A stretch of 64,000 nt of DNA, from contig JAJEBQ010000049.1 in the NCBI GenBank assembly GCA_022822495.1, positions 116,701 to 180,700 on the forward strand, read 5' to 3'. A program made the translations under genes and the position numbers. Positions 45,501-54,316 of the stretch are shown here, in pieces (positions within the stretch are counted from its first letter, which is position 1; each line of letters opens with the position of its first letter). Source of the DNA: Paracoccaceae bacterium. Lineage in GTDB: Bacteria; Pseudomonadota; Alphaproteobacteria; Rhodobacterales; Rhodobacteraceae. Under the pieces are notes generated by a model. The model saw only the letters and a program-made list of their open reading frames with translations, had not been told where the DNA came from and made no database searches.

Positions 45501-46280
45501 TTGTATCGTGTTAACCAAATGACCACAACCAAAATTACAACTAGGGATGTCTGTGTTTCCTATAGCGATAAGCAAGCACTGTTTGATGTTTGCCTTGATA
45601 TTCAGGATAAGACAGTAACTTCATTAATTGGTCCGTCAGGTTGTGGGAAATCTACATTTCTACGATGTATCAATAGGATGAATGATACCATACCCAATTG
45701 CCAGGTTAAAGGTAAGATTAAAATCGATGGCGAAGATATTCATAAGAAGTCGGTGGACCCGGTATTGTTGCGAGCTCGGGTGGGGATGGTTTTTCAGAAG
45801 CCGAATCCATTTCCGAAATCAATCTTTGATAATGTCGCTTATGGCCCCCGGATACATGGGTTGGCAAACACCAAGCAGGATTTGGAGAATATCGTTGAAA
45901 AATCTTTAATAAATGCAGCCCTTTGGGATGAAGTTAAAGATCGCTTGAACGAACCTGGAACTGGCCTTTCTGGAGGACAGCAACAGCGATTGTGTATAGC
46001 ACGAGCCATCGCAACGCAACCAGAAGTTTTGTTAATGGATGAGCCTTGTTCTGCTCTTGACCCGATTGCAACGTCACAGATTGAAGATCTCATTGATCAA
46101 TTAAAAAATCACTATACTGTCGTTATTGTAACACATTCCATGTCACAAGCTGCCAGAATTAGTCAAATGACTGCATTTTTTCACTTGGGTTATTTGGTGG
46201 AGCAAAATGCCACCAATGTAATTTTTACCAATCCATCGGACGAAAAGACTGAAAGTTATATCACTGGGAGAATTGGCTAA
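45501..46280 (+). CDS. pstB: Phosphate ABC transporter ATPase PstB
   Basis: A 259-residue ABC ATPase for phosphate uptake and signalling. Walker A is GPSGCGKST, the PstB-specific [14 protein letters not shown] follows, the signature [16 protein letters not shown] and Walker [16 protein letters not shown] are intact. A TTG at 45501 gives the longest form with a distant AAGGGA; an ATG at 45519 is an equally reasonable start. Unusually, pstS, pstC and pstA do not precede it: phoR is the neighbour. The permease must be encoded elsewhere, or this subunit serves mainly in signalling. Confidence 0.93.
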   Translation: MYRVNQMTTTKITTRDVCVSYSDKQALFDVCLDIQDKTVTSLIGPSGCGKSTFLRCINRMNDTIPNCQVKGKIKIDGEDIHKKSVDPVLLRARVGMVFQKPNPFPKSIFDNVAYGPRIHGLANTKQDLENIVEKSLINAALWDEVKDRLNEPGTGLSGGQQQRLCIARAIATQPEVLLMDEPCSALDPIATSQIEDLIDQLKNHYTVVIVTHSMSQAARISQMTAFFHLGYLVEQNATNVIFTNPSDEKTESYITGRIG

Positions 46281-46295
46281 ATTAGGAGTAGTAAA

Positions 46296-47021
46296 ATGGA
46301 AACCAAGCATATTCATTCTGCCTTTGATGATGAACTGAATCAAATTACAACCCAACTTATTTCCATGGGTGGACTAGTGGAAGATAGTATCAGGCTTATC
46401 AACAAGTCGCTTAAAAAGAGAGATGTGGCAATAGCTGAAAAGATTGTTAGTGGTGATGAGAAAATCGATCTTATGGAAGAAACCATAACAAATTCTGCGA
46501 TTGAACTACTCGCTTTACGCCAGCCGCAAGCAAAGGATCTCAGAACAATCGTCGTAATTATGAAAATTGCCACGAATCTTGAGAGAATAGGTGATTATTC
46601 AAAAAATATTGCCAAAAGAGTAGGTGAAATTATCTATTATCAGGGTCAAGAAAAGGTAACCGTGGGCTCAGTTAGGAGGCTCACCAAGGCCGTACAAAAT
46701 CAATTGAAAGAAACCCTCGATTCATTTATCCAGCAGGACATCGAAAAAGCTGAATTAGTCATAAATACGGATGAGGACATAGATCAGATGTACAATGCCT
46801 TATTCCGTGAACACCTTACCCACATGATGGAAGATCCGAGGAATATATCAACCTCAATGCATTTACTATTCATCGCTAAAAATTTGGAACGGATTGGTGA
46901 TCATTTAACTGGAATTGCCGAGCAGATTATCTTTTTGGTTTCAGGTGAACTTCCCAAAGATAATAGATCCAAACTAGTATCAACTTCCTTTGAAGATTTA
47001 TCCATCGACATAGAAAATTAA
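46296..47021 (+). CDS. phoU: Phosphate signalling protein PhoU
   Basis: A 241-residue all-helical protein with two PhoU repeats, the second marked by LIFIAKNLERIGDHLTGIA-like sequence and the first by MKIATNLERIGDYSKNIAKR, which hold the metal-binding Glu/Asp residues. It represses PhoR when phosphate is plentiful. An AGGAG ribosome-binding site lies in the 15-base space after pstB, and phoB begins directly after the stop codon. Confidence 0.95.
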   Translation: METKHIHSAFDDELNQITTQLISMGGLVEDSIRLINKSLKKRDVAIAEKIVSGDEKIDLMEETITNSAIELLALRQPQAKDLRTIVVIMKIATNLERIGDYSKNIAKRVGEIIYYQGQEKVTVGSVRRLTKAVQNQLKETLDSFIQQDIEKAELVINTDEDIDQMYNALFREHLTHMMEDPRNISTSMHLLFIAKNLERIGDHLTGIAEQIIFLVSGELPKDNRSKLVSTSFEDLSIDIEN

Positions 47022-47711
47022 ATGGAAAAAAATATTCCAGTAGTACTGATTGCCGAGGACAATCCATCTCATATTGAATTGTTGTCTTATAACCTTGAAA
47101 ACGCAGGATTCAAGGTCATCCAAGCAACTAATGGCCGCGATGCTTTGGAACTTACCAAGGAACATCAACCCGATATTGTATTACTTGACTGGATGCTCCC
47201 AAAAATGTCAGGGATAGAGGTTTGTACCTACTTAAGGTCATCCCGAAAATTCCAAGACATACCTGTAATAATCGTCTCGGCACGAGAAGAGGAAGAAGAT
47301 AGGATTCGTGGTTTGGAGACTGGTGCCGACGATTATATAGTCAAACCTTTTTCAGTATCTGAATTAGTTGCTCGGGTTCGAGCAAATTTAAGGCGAACAA
47401 GGCCTAGTTCTGTCGGCCAAAAACTTGTTTATAAGGATATTATCCTGGATTCTGAACAGTTCAAAGTTTACCGAGGTGGAAAACTGTTAAAATTGGGACC
47501 AACAGAATTCAACCTACTGGCTACATTCATCGAAAAACCAGGGAGGGTTTGGTCAAGAGATCAGCTGCTTGATCGAATCTGGGGAAGGGATATTTATGTT
47601 GAAATCAGGACAGTTGACGTTCATATTGGCCGTCTACGAAAATCTCTATGTCAGTTTGGAGGAGAAGATTATTTAAGAACTGTACGTAGTGCTGGATATG
47701 CCTTGGGGTAG
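47022..47711 (+). CDS. phoB: Phosphate regulon response regulator PhoB
   Basis: A 229-residue OmpR/PhoB-type regulator. The receiver domain has the acidic pocket (VLIAEDNPSH) and phosphoacceptor Asp in DIVLLDWMLPKMSG, with Thr/Ser and Lys in IIVSAREEEEDR and DDYIVKPFSV. The winged-helix domain ends VDVHIGRLRKSL and YLRTVRSAGYALG, the classic DNA-binding signature. It starts at the base after the phoU stop codon and closes the phoR-pstB-phoU-phoB operon. Confidence 0.96.
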   Translation: MEKNIPVVLIAEDNPSHIELLSYNLENAGFKVIQATNGRDALELTKEHQPDIVLLDWMLPKMSGIEVCTYLRSSRKFQDIPVIIVSAREEEEDRIRGLETGADDYIVKPFSVSELVARVRANLRRTRPSSVGQKLVYKDIILDSEQFKVYRGGKLLKLGPTEFNLLATFIEKPGRVWSRDQLLDRIWGRDIYVEIRTVDVHIGRLRKSLCQFGGEDYLRTVRSAGYALG

Positions 47712-47762
47712 TCCTGAAGTCCTTGCCTTACATTTTTTCATTTGTCATTTTTGTACCTATAA

Positions 47763-47819
47763 GGTGTCTTTCCTGCGGGAATGACTCCCTTTCTGCTTGG
47801 AGTAACTAGGAAATACACC
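47763..47819. repeat. 12-bp inverted repeat after phoB
   Basis: GGTGTCTTTCCT (47763-47774) pairs with AGGAAATACACC (47808-47819) with one mismatch, leaving a 33-base centre that contains the smaller palindrome gggaatgactccc. No run of T follows, so it is not a simple terminator. It might be an element end or an mRNA fold downstream of phoB. The remainder of 47712-47889 shows no coding. Confidence 0.35.
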
Positions 47820-47889
47820 GAAATAGATTAAGGACAGTAAGAAAATGGCATCCTAATAAATGTTTGCCTGTACCATAGCAGGATAGAGT

Positions 47890-48692
47890 GGCCTTCGCCA
47901 ATATCTAATCAAAGTTCATAAATGTCCCATATTGATCCATGACGAAGAGCACAATTGGCGAAAGCACTGATTGTTAAAGGTGATATTAAACCTGCCCACA
48001 AGCTGGTAACTTCACATTTGAGGTTGGCATCTAAAATCGCATTGAATTATAGGTTTTATGGTTTACATCGGGGAATTGATTTCGGAAGCAAATTTCGGTC
48101 TCATGCAGATGGTAAAAAGATTTGATCTAGAGAAGGGGTTCTGCTTGGCTACTTATTCTGGTTAGTGGTAGGGTTCAAGTCTAGGATTTTATTTTGAGAA
48201 CCTGGAGTCTGGTGAAACTGGGTACAATAACTTTCCAAAAGAAATTGTTTTTAATCTTCGCAAGGCACGTAAATTGATTGGGGTTATTGATAGTAACAAC
48301 CTGAAACTGGAGGAAATACGTAAAATTGCCGAGATGGTGAGTATCAGAAAAAAGAAAGTCATTCAAATGAATGACCGCCTTTTAACTCAAGGTTCATCCT
48401 TGAACGCAGGTCTCTCCTTTGATGATTCAACAATTGCGGTAGGATATGCTAATTGATCCCAATGCAGATCAGGAAACAGTTTATGCTGAAAAAGACGAGT
48501 TCGATTTCAGAAAAACTGCTTTATGCTTCTCTCAATGTCCTGAAGGACAAAGATCAATAGAAGTTAACGAAACGACTTTTACACTGGAAATCCTTTCTTT
48601 GGCTTACGGTGGTGAGCCGTGAGAGAATTCGACAAATCGAATGCAGGGACTTTGAGAAAGTAACCAAGAGGGTTAAGGAGTTAAGGGTAGAC
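47890..48692 (+). pseudogene. Degenerate rpoH (sigma-32) gene
   Basis: Reading segment by segment across frames gives a whole sigma-32 order: GLRQYLIKVHKCPILIHDEE; LAKALIVKGDIKPAHKLVTS then HLRLASKIAL; GELISEANFGLMQMVKRFDL with EKGFCLATYS; FNLRKARKLIGVI with EIRKIAEM; MNDRLLTQGSSLNAGLSFDD; LIDPNADQETVYAEKDEFD; and finally SRERIRQIECRDFEKVTKR. Regions 2 and 4 and the RpoH-specific box (around QKKLFFNLR) are recognisable. At least six frameshifts and several stops separate the segments, so no functional protein is made. A working rpoH must lie elsewhere; this is probably an old paralogue. Confidence 0.8.
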
Positions 48693-48783
48693 CGGGTGCA
48701 GGGGATGTTTTCTAAAGAAGAATGTCCAGTATACCACGTATTCTTTCTGGTCTGTTGTGCCTGGTTTAACTTAATTGCCGGAT

Positions 48784-49200
48784 TCAGGGTAAGTCCGTCT
48801 TTGAAAAATCATTACCCTTATAGACAAGCCGAGTATTGTAGACTGAAGCATAGGCATAGGCGAAGCAATCACCGAAATTCAAGTTGGCCTCATGGCCAAC
48901 TACTTTGCTATATCTTCGTGCCACCTGAATGGCGGTTTGACCGATGTGGGGAGTAATGTTGATTTCTTGTGCTTCAATTCTTTCACAGAAATCATTGACG
49001 ATTTTTTCGGAAAGTTCTAACTGCTTAGAAGTTGGACGAACAGCACCTGAACGGGACCTTGCGATGGCCGCAATTGTTTCGAATTTGACTAGAGAAGAGA
49101 CATAGCGTCTGGAACTGGATTCCTCTATCCGCCTGACAATCTCTTCGTACCCAGGTTCGCGGTTTAGAATAGACACTATAGCAGAGGCATCAATGAACAT
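48784..49200 (-). CDS. vapC: PIN-domain toxin, VapC family
   Basis: A 138-residue ribonuclease of the VapC type. The first acidic residue is in MFIDASAIVSILNRE, the second in SSLVKFETIAAIARSR, and the third in LNFGDCFAYAYASVY, followed by the YKGNDFSKTDL end typical of the family, which includes the final Asp. VapC toxins cleave tRNA or rRNA unless bound by VapB. The length is normal and the frame intact. It overlaps the antitoxin stop by one base, the usual coupling. It lies in otherwise decayed DNA, implying recent arrival or selection to keep it. Confidence 0.88.
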   Translation of the reverse strand: MFIDASAIVSILNREPGYEEIVRRIEESSSRRYVSSLVKFETIAAIARSRSGAVRPTSKQLELSEKIVNDFCERIEAQEINITPHIGQTAIQVARRYSKVVGHEANLNFGDCFAYAYASVYNTRLVYKGNDFSKTDLP

Positions 49201-49460
49201 TAGTCATTCTCCCACATCCTATCGGTGAATTTTTTTATGTTAAACCCAGGATCAGGGACACCAATAATGTCTGCCTTGGCTTGTAAATCTTGAACATCCT
49301 CTAAAAGCGATTTCTTTTCTTCTTCCTCTGGACCAATTAAAGCTAGCAAAGCAAAACGAACAGCCTCAGTTTTATTTTTAGCACCAGTTTTTTTTACAAC
49401 TTTCTCGACAAGCTGATTTACTGTTTCATCTCTTACGTATAGTGGCATAGATAATCTCAT
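49200..49460 (-). CDS. vapB: VapB-type antitoxin (Rv0623-like)
   Basis: An antitoxin of about 86 residues. The start at 49460 (MRLSMPLYVRDETVNQLVEK) or at 49448 (MPLYVRDE...) fits the family better than the longest frame to 49502. The N-terminal ribbon-helix-helix-like part (TKNKTEAVRFALL) binds DNA, and the C-terminal PGFNIKKFTDRMWEND blocks the toxin. The vapC gene overlaps its last base. Upstream palindromes are likely the operator. Confidence 0.85.
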   Translation of the reverse strand: MRLSMPLYVRDETVNQLVEKVVKKTGAKNKTEAVRFALLALIGPEEEEKKSLLEDVQDLQAKADIIGVPDPGFNIKKFTDRMWEND

Positions 49461-49470
49461 GTTCTTATTT

Positions 49471-49513
49471 GAATATGCATATTGAATATTCAAGATATAC
49501 AATACGAATATTC
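49471..49513. promoter_or_regulatory. Palindromic operator region upstream of vapBC
   Basis: Immediately 5' of vapB are three copies of GAATAT: within gaatatgcatatt (49471), and two perfect GAATATTC palindromes at 49484-49491 and 49506-49513, with centres 22 bases (about two helical turns) apart. This spacing suits cooperative binding of VapBC complexes that repress their own promoter. The AT-rich stretch is also a likely promoter location. Confidence 0.5.
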
Positions 49514-49628
49514 ATTCAACTAGTCAAGTTACTTCTGGGATAAATTTTAGAACCTGCGGTGTTAAGAAACTGGAAAGACGTAAGTTTTACAACTACTGAA
49601 CTTTTCACTCATATCAAAATTATCACCC

Positions 49629-49661
49629 TGATTGACGCTGAGTCCCCAACTTGATTGACGC
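49629..49661. repeat. IS21-like terminal repeat remnant
   Basis: TGATTGACGCT occurs twice, at 49629 and 49652, 23 bases apart around gagtccccaac. Repeated GCGTCAATCA units separated by GTCCCC-type spacers are characteristic of the ends of IS21-family elements, as far as I recall. No istA or istB coding remains, so this is at most an end left after deletion. Confidence 0.35.
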
Positions 49662-49849
49662 TCTATAGCAGGGGTAATAATTGTGTTATTACACAACTAT
49701 ACTGTATGTTTTCATGTGATATATACGTAATTGTAACTGTGCAGGTAGTTTCAGTAGTAGATTAGAGCAGACACATCCGCTGGGCAAGATTATTTTTGGG
49801 AACAAGTTTCTTTGGTGGGTCTCAGTCTCAGGTGCCGGATGATTCCCAT

Positions 49850-50495
49850 GGTACTTACCAGGCTAGTCCATCAACTACGGAATACGATTGAATACTTGGG
49901 ACTAAGTCATGAGAATGATATTATGAACAATTCGCAGTCTACGCGAACAAACACCCTGATGCGATGATGGATTTGTTGGCAAACGCCATACCATACCGCA
50001 CATCCTATATTTTCTGGTGTACCATTTTGGCAATTGAAGAGATTGAATGACAAAATAAAACAAAAAGTCCCTCATATTCATCGGATGGGATGGATTGAAT
50101 TTTAGGTTGAAGTCATTGGGAAACTCGCTGCAAAGGATGAAAAAGACTATCCCATGAATGAAATATGGATAGTTTCAAACAATAAGGGAAAAGAATATAA
50201 AATTCCGGCAGAGGGTTGGTTTTTGTGAAAAATCTTAAAGGTTTCAACTCTCTTTGGGCAATGATGTCACATGACAGCACTGGCGAGGTGCCAACTATCA
50301 ACAAATACAAATTCAAGTTGTTCTTCCTCAACATCAAAAATGGATCCAATTGCTTTATTCCTGGTGGTATAATTGTTTATCGTTTTGGTGAAATAGAAAT
50401 GAAGATGATGAGTGCTTGTTTTTATGTGAATTAGGACCACCTGAATACGCTATAACCGATGCGAATGGATGGGAATTATTAAAACCTTGGGAATA
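49850..50495 (+). pseudogene. Eroded coding DNA, possibly a sugar isomerase remnant
   Basis: Within the gene-free interval 49503-50637, several stretches read as protein in shifting frames: FAVYANKHPDAMMDLLANAI; PIFSGVPFWQLKRLNDKIKQ; GKLAAKDEKDYPMNEIWIV; and, close to the end, CELGPPEYAITDANGWELL. The last segment is like the C-terminus of TIM-barrel sugar phosphate isomerases/epimerases (ELGPPxYAITxxxGxEL). The intact-looking 72-codon frame at 50216-50434 is part of this debris. I see nothing else in the interval except the IS21-like repeat. Confidence 0.35.
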
Positions 50496-50637
50496 GGGAT
50501 TAATTATTAAAAATAGGATATATACGATATGGAAAGGCCTGAGATGCCAACAATGACTATCAATCTTTTAGGCCGATAATATATATTATGTTAAATAAAG
50601 GTGTATTCTCAAACAATAGATACAAAATGGATTAATT

Positions 50638-51075
50638 ATGACTTCAATACTACTTGCGAACGGTCCAAATCTCAACATGTTGGGCAAACGTGAACATGAC
50701 CACTACGGCTCCCTTACATGGGATCAAATAAACCAGATGTGTTTGAACCTGGCCAACGAACTTGACTTAAAGATTGAAACCAAACAATCAAACAGTGAAG
50801 GTAAACTTGTTGACATTATTCAACAAGCACCGAATAAACATCAGGGAATCGTTTTGAATGCAGGAGCCTTTACCCACACCTCAATTGCCCTGGTTGACGC
50901 AATTCATGCAGTCAACCTCCCAGTAATTGAAGTTCATATGTCAAATATCTATGCTCGTGAGGATTTCAGAAAGCATTCCTACATATCACCGGTTGCCATT
51001 GGTGGCATATTTGGTTTTGGGCCAGAAAGCTATTTACTGGCGATAAGAGCCTTGAATACATATTTGAAAACTTGA
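50638..51075 (+). CDS. aroQ: 3-dehydroquinate dehydratase, type II
   Basis: A 145-residue dodecameric dehydratase catalysing the third shikimate-pathway step. The N-terminal ANGPNLNMLGKREHDHYG includes the catalytic Tyr-region loop, NAGAFTHTSIALVDAI holds substrate-binding residues, and VIEVHMSNIYAREDFRKHSY holds the catalytic His and Arg. Length is normal. It often precedes accB-accC in proteobacteria, but here it is alone and converges on tsf. Confidence 0.95.
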   Translation: MTSILLANGPNLNMLGKREHDHYGSLTWDQINQMCLNLANELDLKIETKQSNSEGKLVDIIQQAPNKHQGIVLNAGAFTHTSIALVDAIHAVNLPVIEVHMSNIYAREDFRKHSYISPVAIGGIFGFGPESYLLAIRALNTYLKT

Positions 51076-51218
51076 TGCGAATACTGTTCTCACTCAAATT
51101 TCGATATGATTCATCTATATTATGGCTTCAAGGTGAACCCAGTACAACATCTGCCATGATTTAGTGGCTATACTCCCCACAATAACTTGTAATGGGGTAA
51201 TAACTACAAAATCCTTAT

Positions 51219-52049
51219 CTATGCTGCTTTTGATTCACCAACTTGGAAACGCAGAAAACCCTTTAAAGTAAGATTTTCCTCTTGGATCACCTGTTGAACA
51301 GTTAGTTCTGGATTTATAACGAATTTTTGATTGAGTAACGTTTCCTCTGAAAGGAATTTTTTGATCCCTCCCTCTACAATTTTAGCTGCTATTGCCTCCG
51401 GTTTACCCATATCCAATGCTTTTTGAGTTAACACTTGTTTTTCTCTTTCGATAGTTTCCAAAGGAACTTCATCAGCAGATAGTGCAAGCGGTTTCGTTGC
51501 AGCCACATGCATCGCGATGTGCTTGCCTAATTCTGATTCCTGTCCATCATAAGCAACCAACACACCAATCTTACCCATTCCTTCATCAACAGAAGTATGA
51601 ACATAACTTGCAATATTTTTGCCTTCAATTGAACCTACACGCCCAATGGTAATGTTTTCACCTAGGGAAGAAATCTTTTCAGTAATAGCTTCTTTAACGT
51701 TCTGGCCATTTAAATCTGCATTTAACAATTCGTCTACATTATTGAGGCCAACTGCCCTTTTACGAATTTGATCTACCAGCTTTCTAAATTCTCCATTTTT
51801 TGCTACAAAATCAGTCTCGGAGTTAATCTCTACCATAGTACCCCTACCACTATCCACATAAATGCCAATTAAACCTTCAGCGGTATCACGAGTTGATTTC
51901 TTGGCAGCTTTGGCCATACCTTTTGACCTAAGCCAATCAATGGAAGCCTCAATATCACCATTGTTTTCTTTGAGAGCATTTTTGGCATCCATTATACCGG
52001 CTCCAGATCGTTGTCTTAATTCTTTAACCATGGCAGCGGTTATATTCAT
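51219..52049 (-). CDS. tsf: Elongation factor Ts
   Basis: A 276-residue guanine-nucleotide exchange factor for EF-Tu. The UBA-like N-terminus (AAMVKELRQRSGAGIMDAKN, ALKENNGDIEASIDWLRSKG), the signature EINSETDFVAKNGEF and the C-terminal dimerisation region FLRFQVGE are all in place. It lies 111 bases downstream of rpsB on the same strand, the universal rpsB-tsf order. Confidence 0.97.
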   Translation of the reverse strand: MNITAAMVKELRQRSGAGIMDAKNALKENNGDIEASIDWLRSKGMAKAAKKSTRDTAEGLIGIYVDSGRGTMVEINSETDFVAKNGEFRKLVDQIRKRAVGLNNVDELLNADLNGQNVKEAITEKISSLGENITIGRVGSIEGKNIASYVHTSVDEGMGKIGVLVAYDGQESELGKHIAMHVAATKPLALSADEVPLETIEREKQVLTQKALDMGKPEAIAAKIVEGGIKKFLSEETLLNQKFVINPELTVQQVIQEENLTLKGFLRFQVGESKAA

Positions 52050-52160
52050 TATATCCTCCTATAAATACAGTTTGCTTTGTATGTTGAAAACATCCAGGGG
52101 GCAGGTTTAAAACCTAGAGCTACTAGAGGTTCTATCCTATTTCGCAAGACAATTATTGAA

Positions 52161-53264
52161 TTAGGTTTTTTCTTCAGTCTTACCTTTTTCCTTAGCTGGT
52201 TTTGTTTCCACCTTTTCATTTTTAATCTTATCTTCTTCCAGCTTGCCCTCTTTTGGTTTCTTCCTCTGACTAGGCTTGGTTTCTTTCTTTGGTTTGGCCT
52301 TTTCCTCGGATTTGCTCTCCTTGGGCTCTTCATCACCTGAATCGTCTTCTACCTTGGCCTTACTGTCTTTCTTTGGTTTGGTCCCTTCTTTTTTTGGCTT
52401 TATTTCTTTTTTAGACAAATCTTCCGAAGCCTTCGCTTCTACCTCTGATTTTGTATCTTTACGAGATCTTCGACCTTTTGTTTTTTCTTTACCTTCTTTC
52501 TTCTCTTCGGTTGGAACCATGGAGGAACCTTCTGGGGTCTCCTCTAATGAACCTATATCCACCCCAACTGCACCCATCTGTGTGGTCATTCCATTAATAA
52601 CAGCTTTTGCTACAAGTTCACAGTATAGGTTGATTGAACGAATCGCATCATCGTTGCCCGGAATTATGTGGGAAATACCCAAGGGAGAACAATTGGTATC
52701 AACAACTGCCACGATTGGAATACCCAACTTTTTGGCCTCGGCAACGGCAAGGCTTTCTTTTTTTACATCAATAACAAAAAGGAGATCTGGAACATGCTTC
52801 ATGTTCCTGATGCCTCCTAGGGATGATTGCAGTTTGTCCTGATCTCTTAACAGCCCCAAGCGCTCTTTTTTGGTTAACCCCTCTAAACCTGCCTCAATTT
52901 TTGCATCCAACTCATCAAGGCGAGAAATCGAATTGGAAACTGTTTTCCAGTTTGTTAATGTTCCTCCAAGCCAGCGGTGGTTTACGTAATGTTGCGCACT
53001 TTCCATTGCAGCCTTCTGAATTGGTGCATGTGCTTGTCTCTTGGTACCAACAAAAAGTATGCTGCCTCCCTTTGCAACTGTATCTTCAATTACCTTGAGT
53101 GCCTTAATGAACATAGGCACAGTCTGGGTTAGATTGATTATATGGATCCCATTCTTTTTGCTGTGAATATAGCGTTCCATCAAGGGATTCCACCTATGAG
53201 TCTGGTGTCCAAGGTGTACCCCTGCTTCTAATAATGATCTCAGTGAGAAATCTGGTTCAGCCAT
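52161..53264 (-). CDS. rpsB: 30S ribosomal protein S2 with a long charged C-terminal tail
   Basis: S2 of 367 residues when started at 53264 ([20 protein letters not shown]), which has a GAAAGGAAA ribosome-binding site; the longer frame adds 16 unlikely residues. The S2 core runs to about residue 240 and is normal: [14 protein letters not shown], [42 protein letters not shown] and [20 protein letters not shown]. After it follows about 110 residues made nearly only of Lys, Glu, Ser, Pro and Thr (for instance [17 protein letters not shown]). Such tails are seen in some other alphaproteobacterial S2 proteins, but the length here is striking. tsf follows. Confidence 0.95.
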   Translation of the reverse strand: MAEPDFSLRSLLEAGVHLGHQTHRWNPLMERYIHSKKNGIHIINLTQTVPMFIKALKVIEDTVAKGGSILFVGTKRQAHAPIQKAAMESAQHYVNHRWLGGTLTNWKTVSNSISRLDELDAKIEAGLEGLTKKERLGLLRDQDKLQSSLGGIRNMKHVPDLLFVIDVKKESLAVAEAKKLGIPIVAVVDTNCSPLGISHIIPGNDDAIRSINLYCELVAKAVINGMTTQMGAVGVDIGSLEETPEGSSMVPTEEKKEGKEKTKGRRSRKDTKSEVEAKASEDLSKKEIKPKKEGTKPKKDSKAKVEDDSGDEEPKESKSEEKAKPKKETKPSQRKKPKEGKLEEDKIKNEKVETKPAKEKGKTEEKT

Positions 53265-53422
53265 TTTTTTCCTTTCCGGTTTAGACCTCGACAGGGCAAA
53301 ATAATTGATCAACCGGTGGATCCAAGTGTAAATATCTTGTACCCAACAACCCCGTCTGTGTATTTTAGGGGGAACAATATATTGAAGAAAATACTAAATT
53401 CAAGAAACGCCGCGGGCTTTAA

Positions 53423-54316
53423 ATGAACAATGTTGTAAAACCTGTAATTTGCTTAGGGTCGTTTCATTGGGATGAAATTGCCATCTCCTCTAAATTGCTG
53501 GCGAGAGGAGATGATTCGCCGGGTAGAATTAAAAAAACTGCCGGTGGAGTTGCATTTAATGTGGCAAAAACACTGACTGAATTGAAAATCCCAGTTCTAC
53601 TTGGAACCGTAATTGGTTCTGACATTGAAGGGCAAGAGCTAATTAATACTGCAAAGGGTTTTGGTATAAATTGTGATTTGATTTGTAACATTTCACCTAA
53701 AACTGATAAATATCTCGCAATTGAGGATACAAGTGGTTTGGTTGCAGCCGTTGCTGATTGTAAATCACTAGAAGAGCAAGACAATGATTTGTTGGAAAAG
53801 GTCTTTAACTGGATCAAATCAATGGATAATACTTTTGAGATCTCAACTCTTGTAATTGATTGCAACCTTTCAAACCATTTTATCAAAAATTTACTTAACT
53901 CTCCTTATTTAAAGAATTATCCCATAAAGATTGCATCAGCATCCAGCCACAAGATTGGACGACTTAAACACATTGATTTTACGCATCAATATCGGTGTAC
54001 AACACTCTATTCAAATAGAGTCGAAGCCATGAGAATTTTAGCTGAGTATGGATTGGATATCTCTGATGTTAGAGACAAGTTCCAAATACTTCAGGAAAAA
54101 TTTGGTAGGATCATCGTTACTGATGGTCCAAATGAAATCATAGACGCGGATTCTAAGGATAATTTTAAAGTTGTTCCTCCCGCACTACAACCAAAAAGGT
54201 TCACAGGTGCAGGTGATTATTTTATGGGAGCTCACATTGCTTATGAACTCTTAGGGTACTCAAGGATGGCGGCCCTACGGGGAGCATGTAATTTTGTCAG
54301 AGGTAAAATTGCTTAA
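53423..54316 (+). CDS. psuK: PfkB-family kinase, probable pseudouridine kinase
   Basis: A 297-residue ribokinase-type kinase. The N-terminal glycine pair and substrate pocket are in AGGVAFNVAKTLTELKIPV, and the C-terminal signature is QPKRFTGAGDYFMGAHIAYE with the catalytic Asp in GAGD. The next gene, overlapping or touching, encodes pseudouridine-5'-phosphate glycosidase, so this kinase most likely phosphorylates pseudouridine to feed it, recycling the modified nucleoside from RNA breakdown. The assignment rests mainly on this pairing, since PfkB substrates are hard to read from sequence. Confidence 0.85.
   Translation: MNNVVKPVICLGSFHWDEIAISSKLLARGDDSPGRIKKTAGGVAFNVAKTLTELKIPVLLGTVIGSDIEGQELINTAKGFGINCDLICNISPKTDKYLAIEDTSGLVAAVADCKSLEEQDNDLLEKVFNWIKSMDNTFEISTLVIDCNLSNHFIKNLLNSPYLKNYPIKIASASSHKIGRLKHIDFTHQYRCTTLYSNRVEAMRILAEYGLDISDVRDKFQILQEKFGRIIVTDGPNEIIDADSKDNFKVVPPALQPKRFTGAGDYFMGAHIAYELLGYSRMAALRGACNFVRGKIA

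Noticed and set aside
48609..48956. Plus-strand 115-codon frame starting SRERIRQIE
   Set aside because: Its first 27 residues are the end of the rpoH pseudogene and the rest is antisense to vapC.
50216..50434. Plus-strand 72-codon frame as a small gene
   Set aside because: No ribosome-binding site or recognisable domain; it is interpreted as part of decayed coding DNA.
51150..51205. Possible terminator between aroQ and tsf (ccccacaa...ttgtaatgggg)
   Set aside because: The arms pair, but no T-run follows on either strand, so intrinsic termination is not supported.
52276..52842. Plus-strand 188-codon hydrophobic frame opposite rpsB
   Set aside because: It is the antisense of the Lys/Glu-rich S2 tail, giving Phe/Leu/Ser runs; no start signal or family match.
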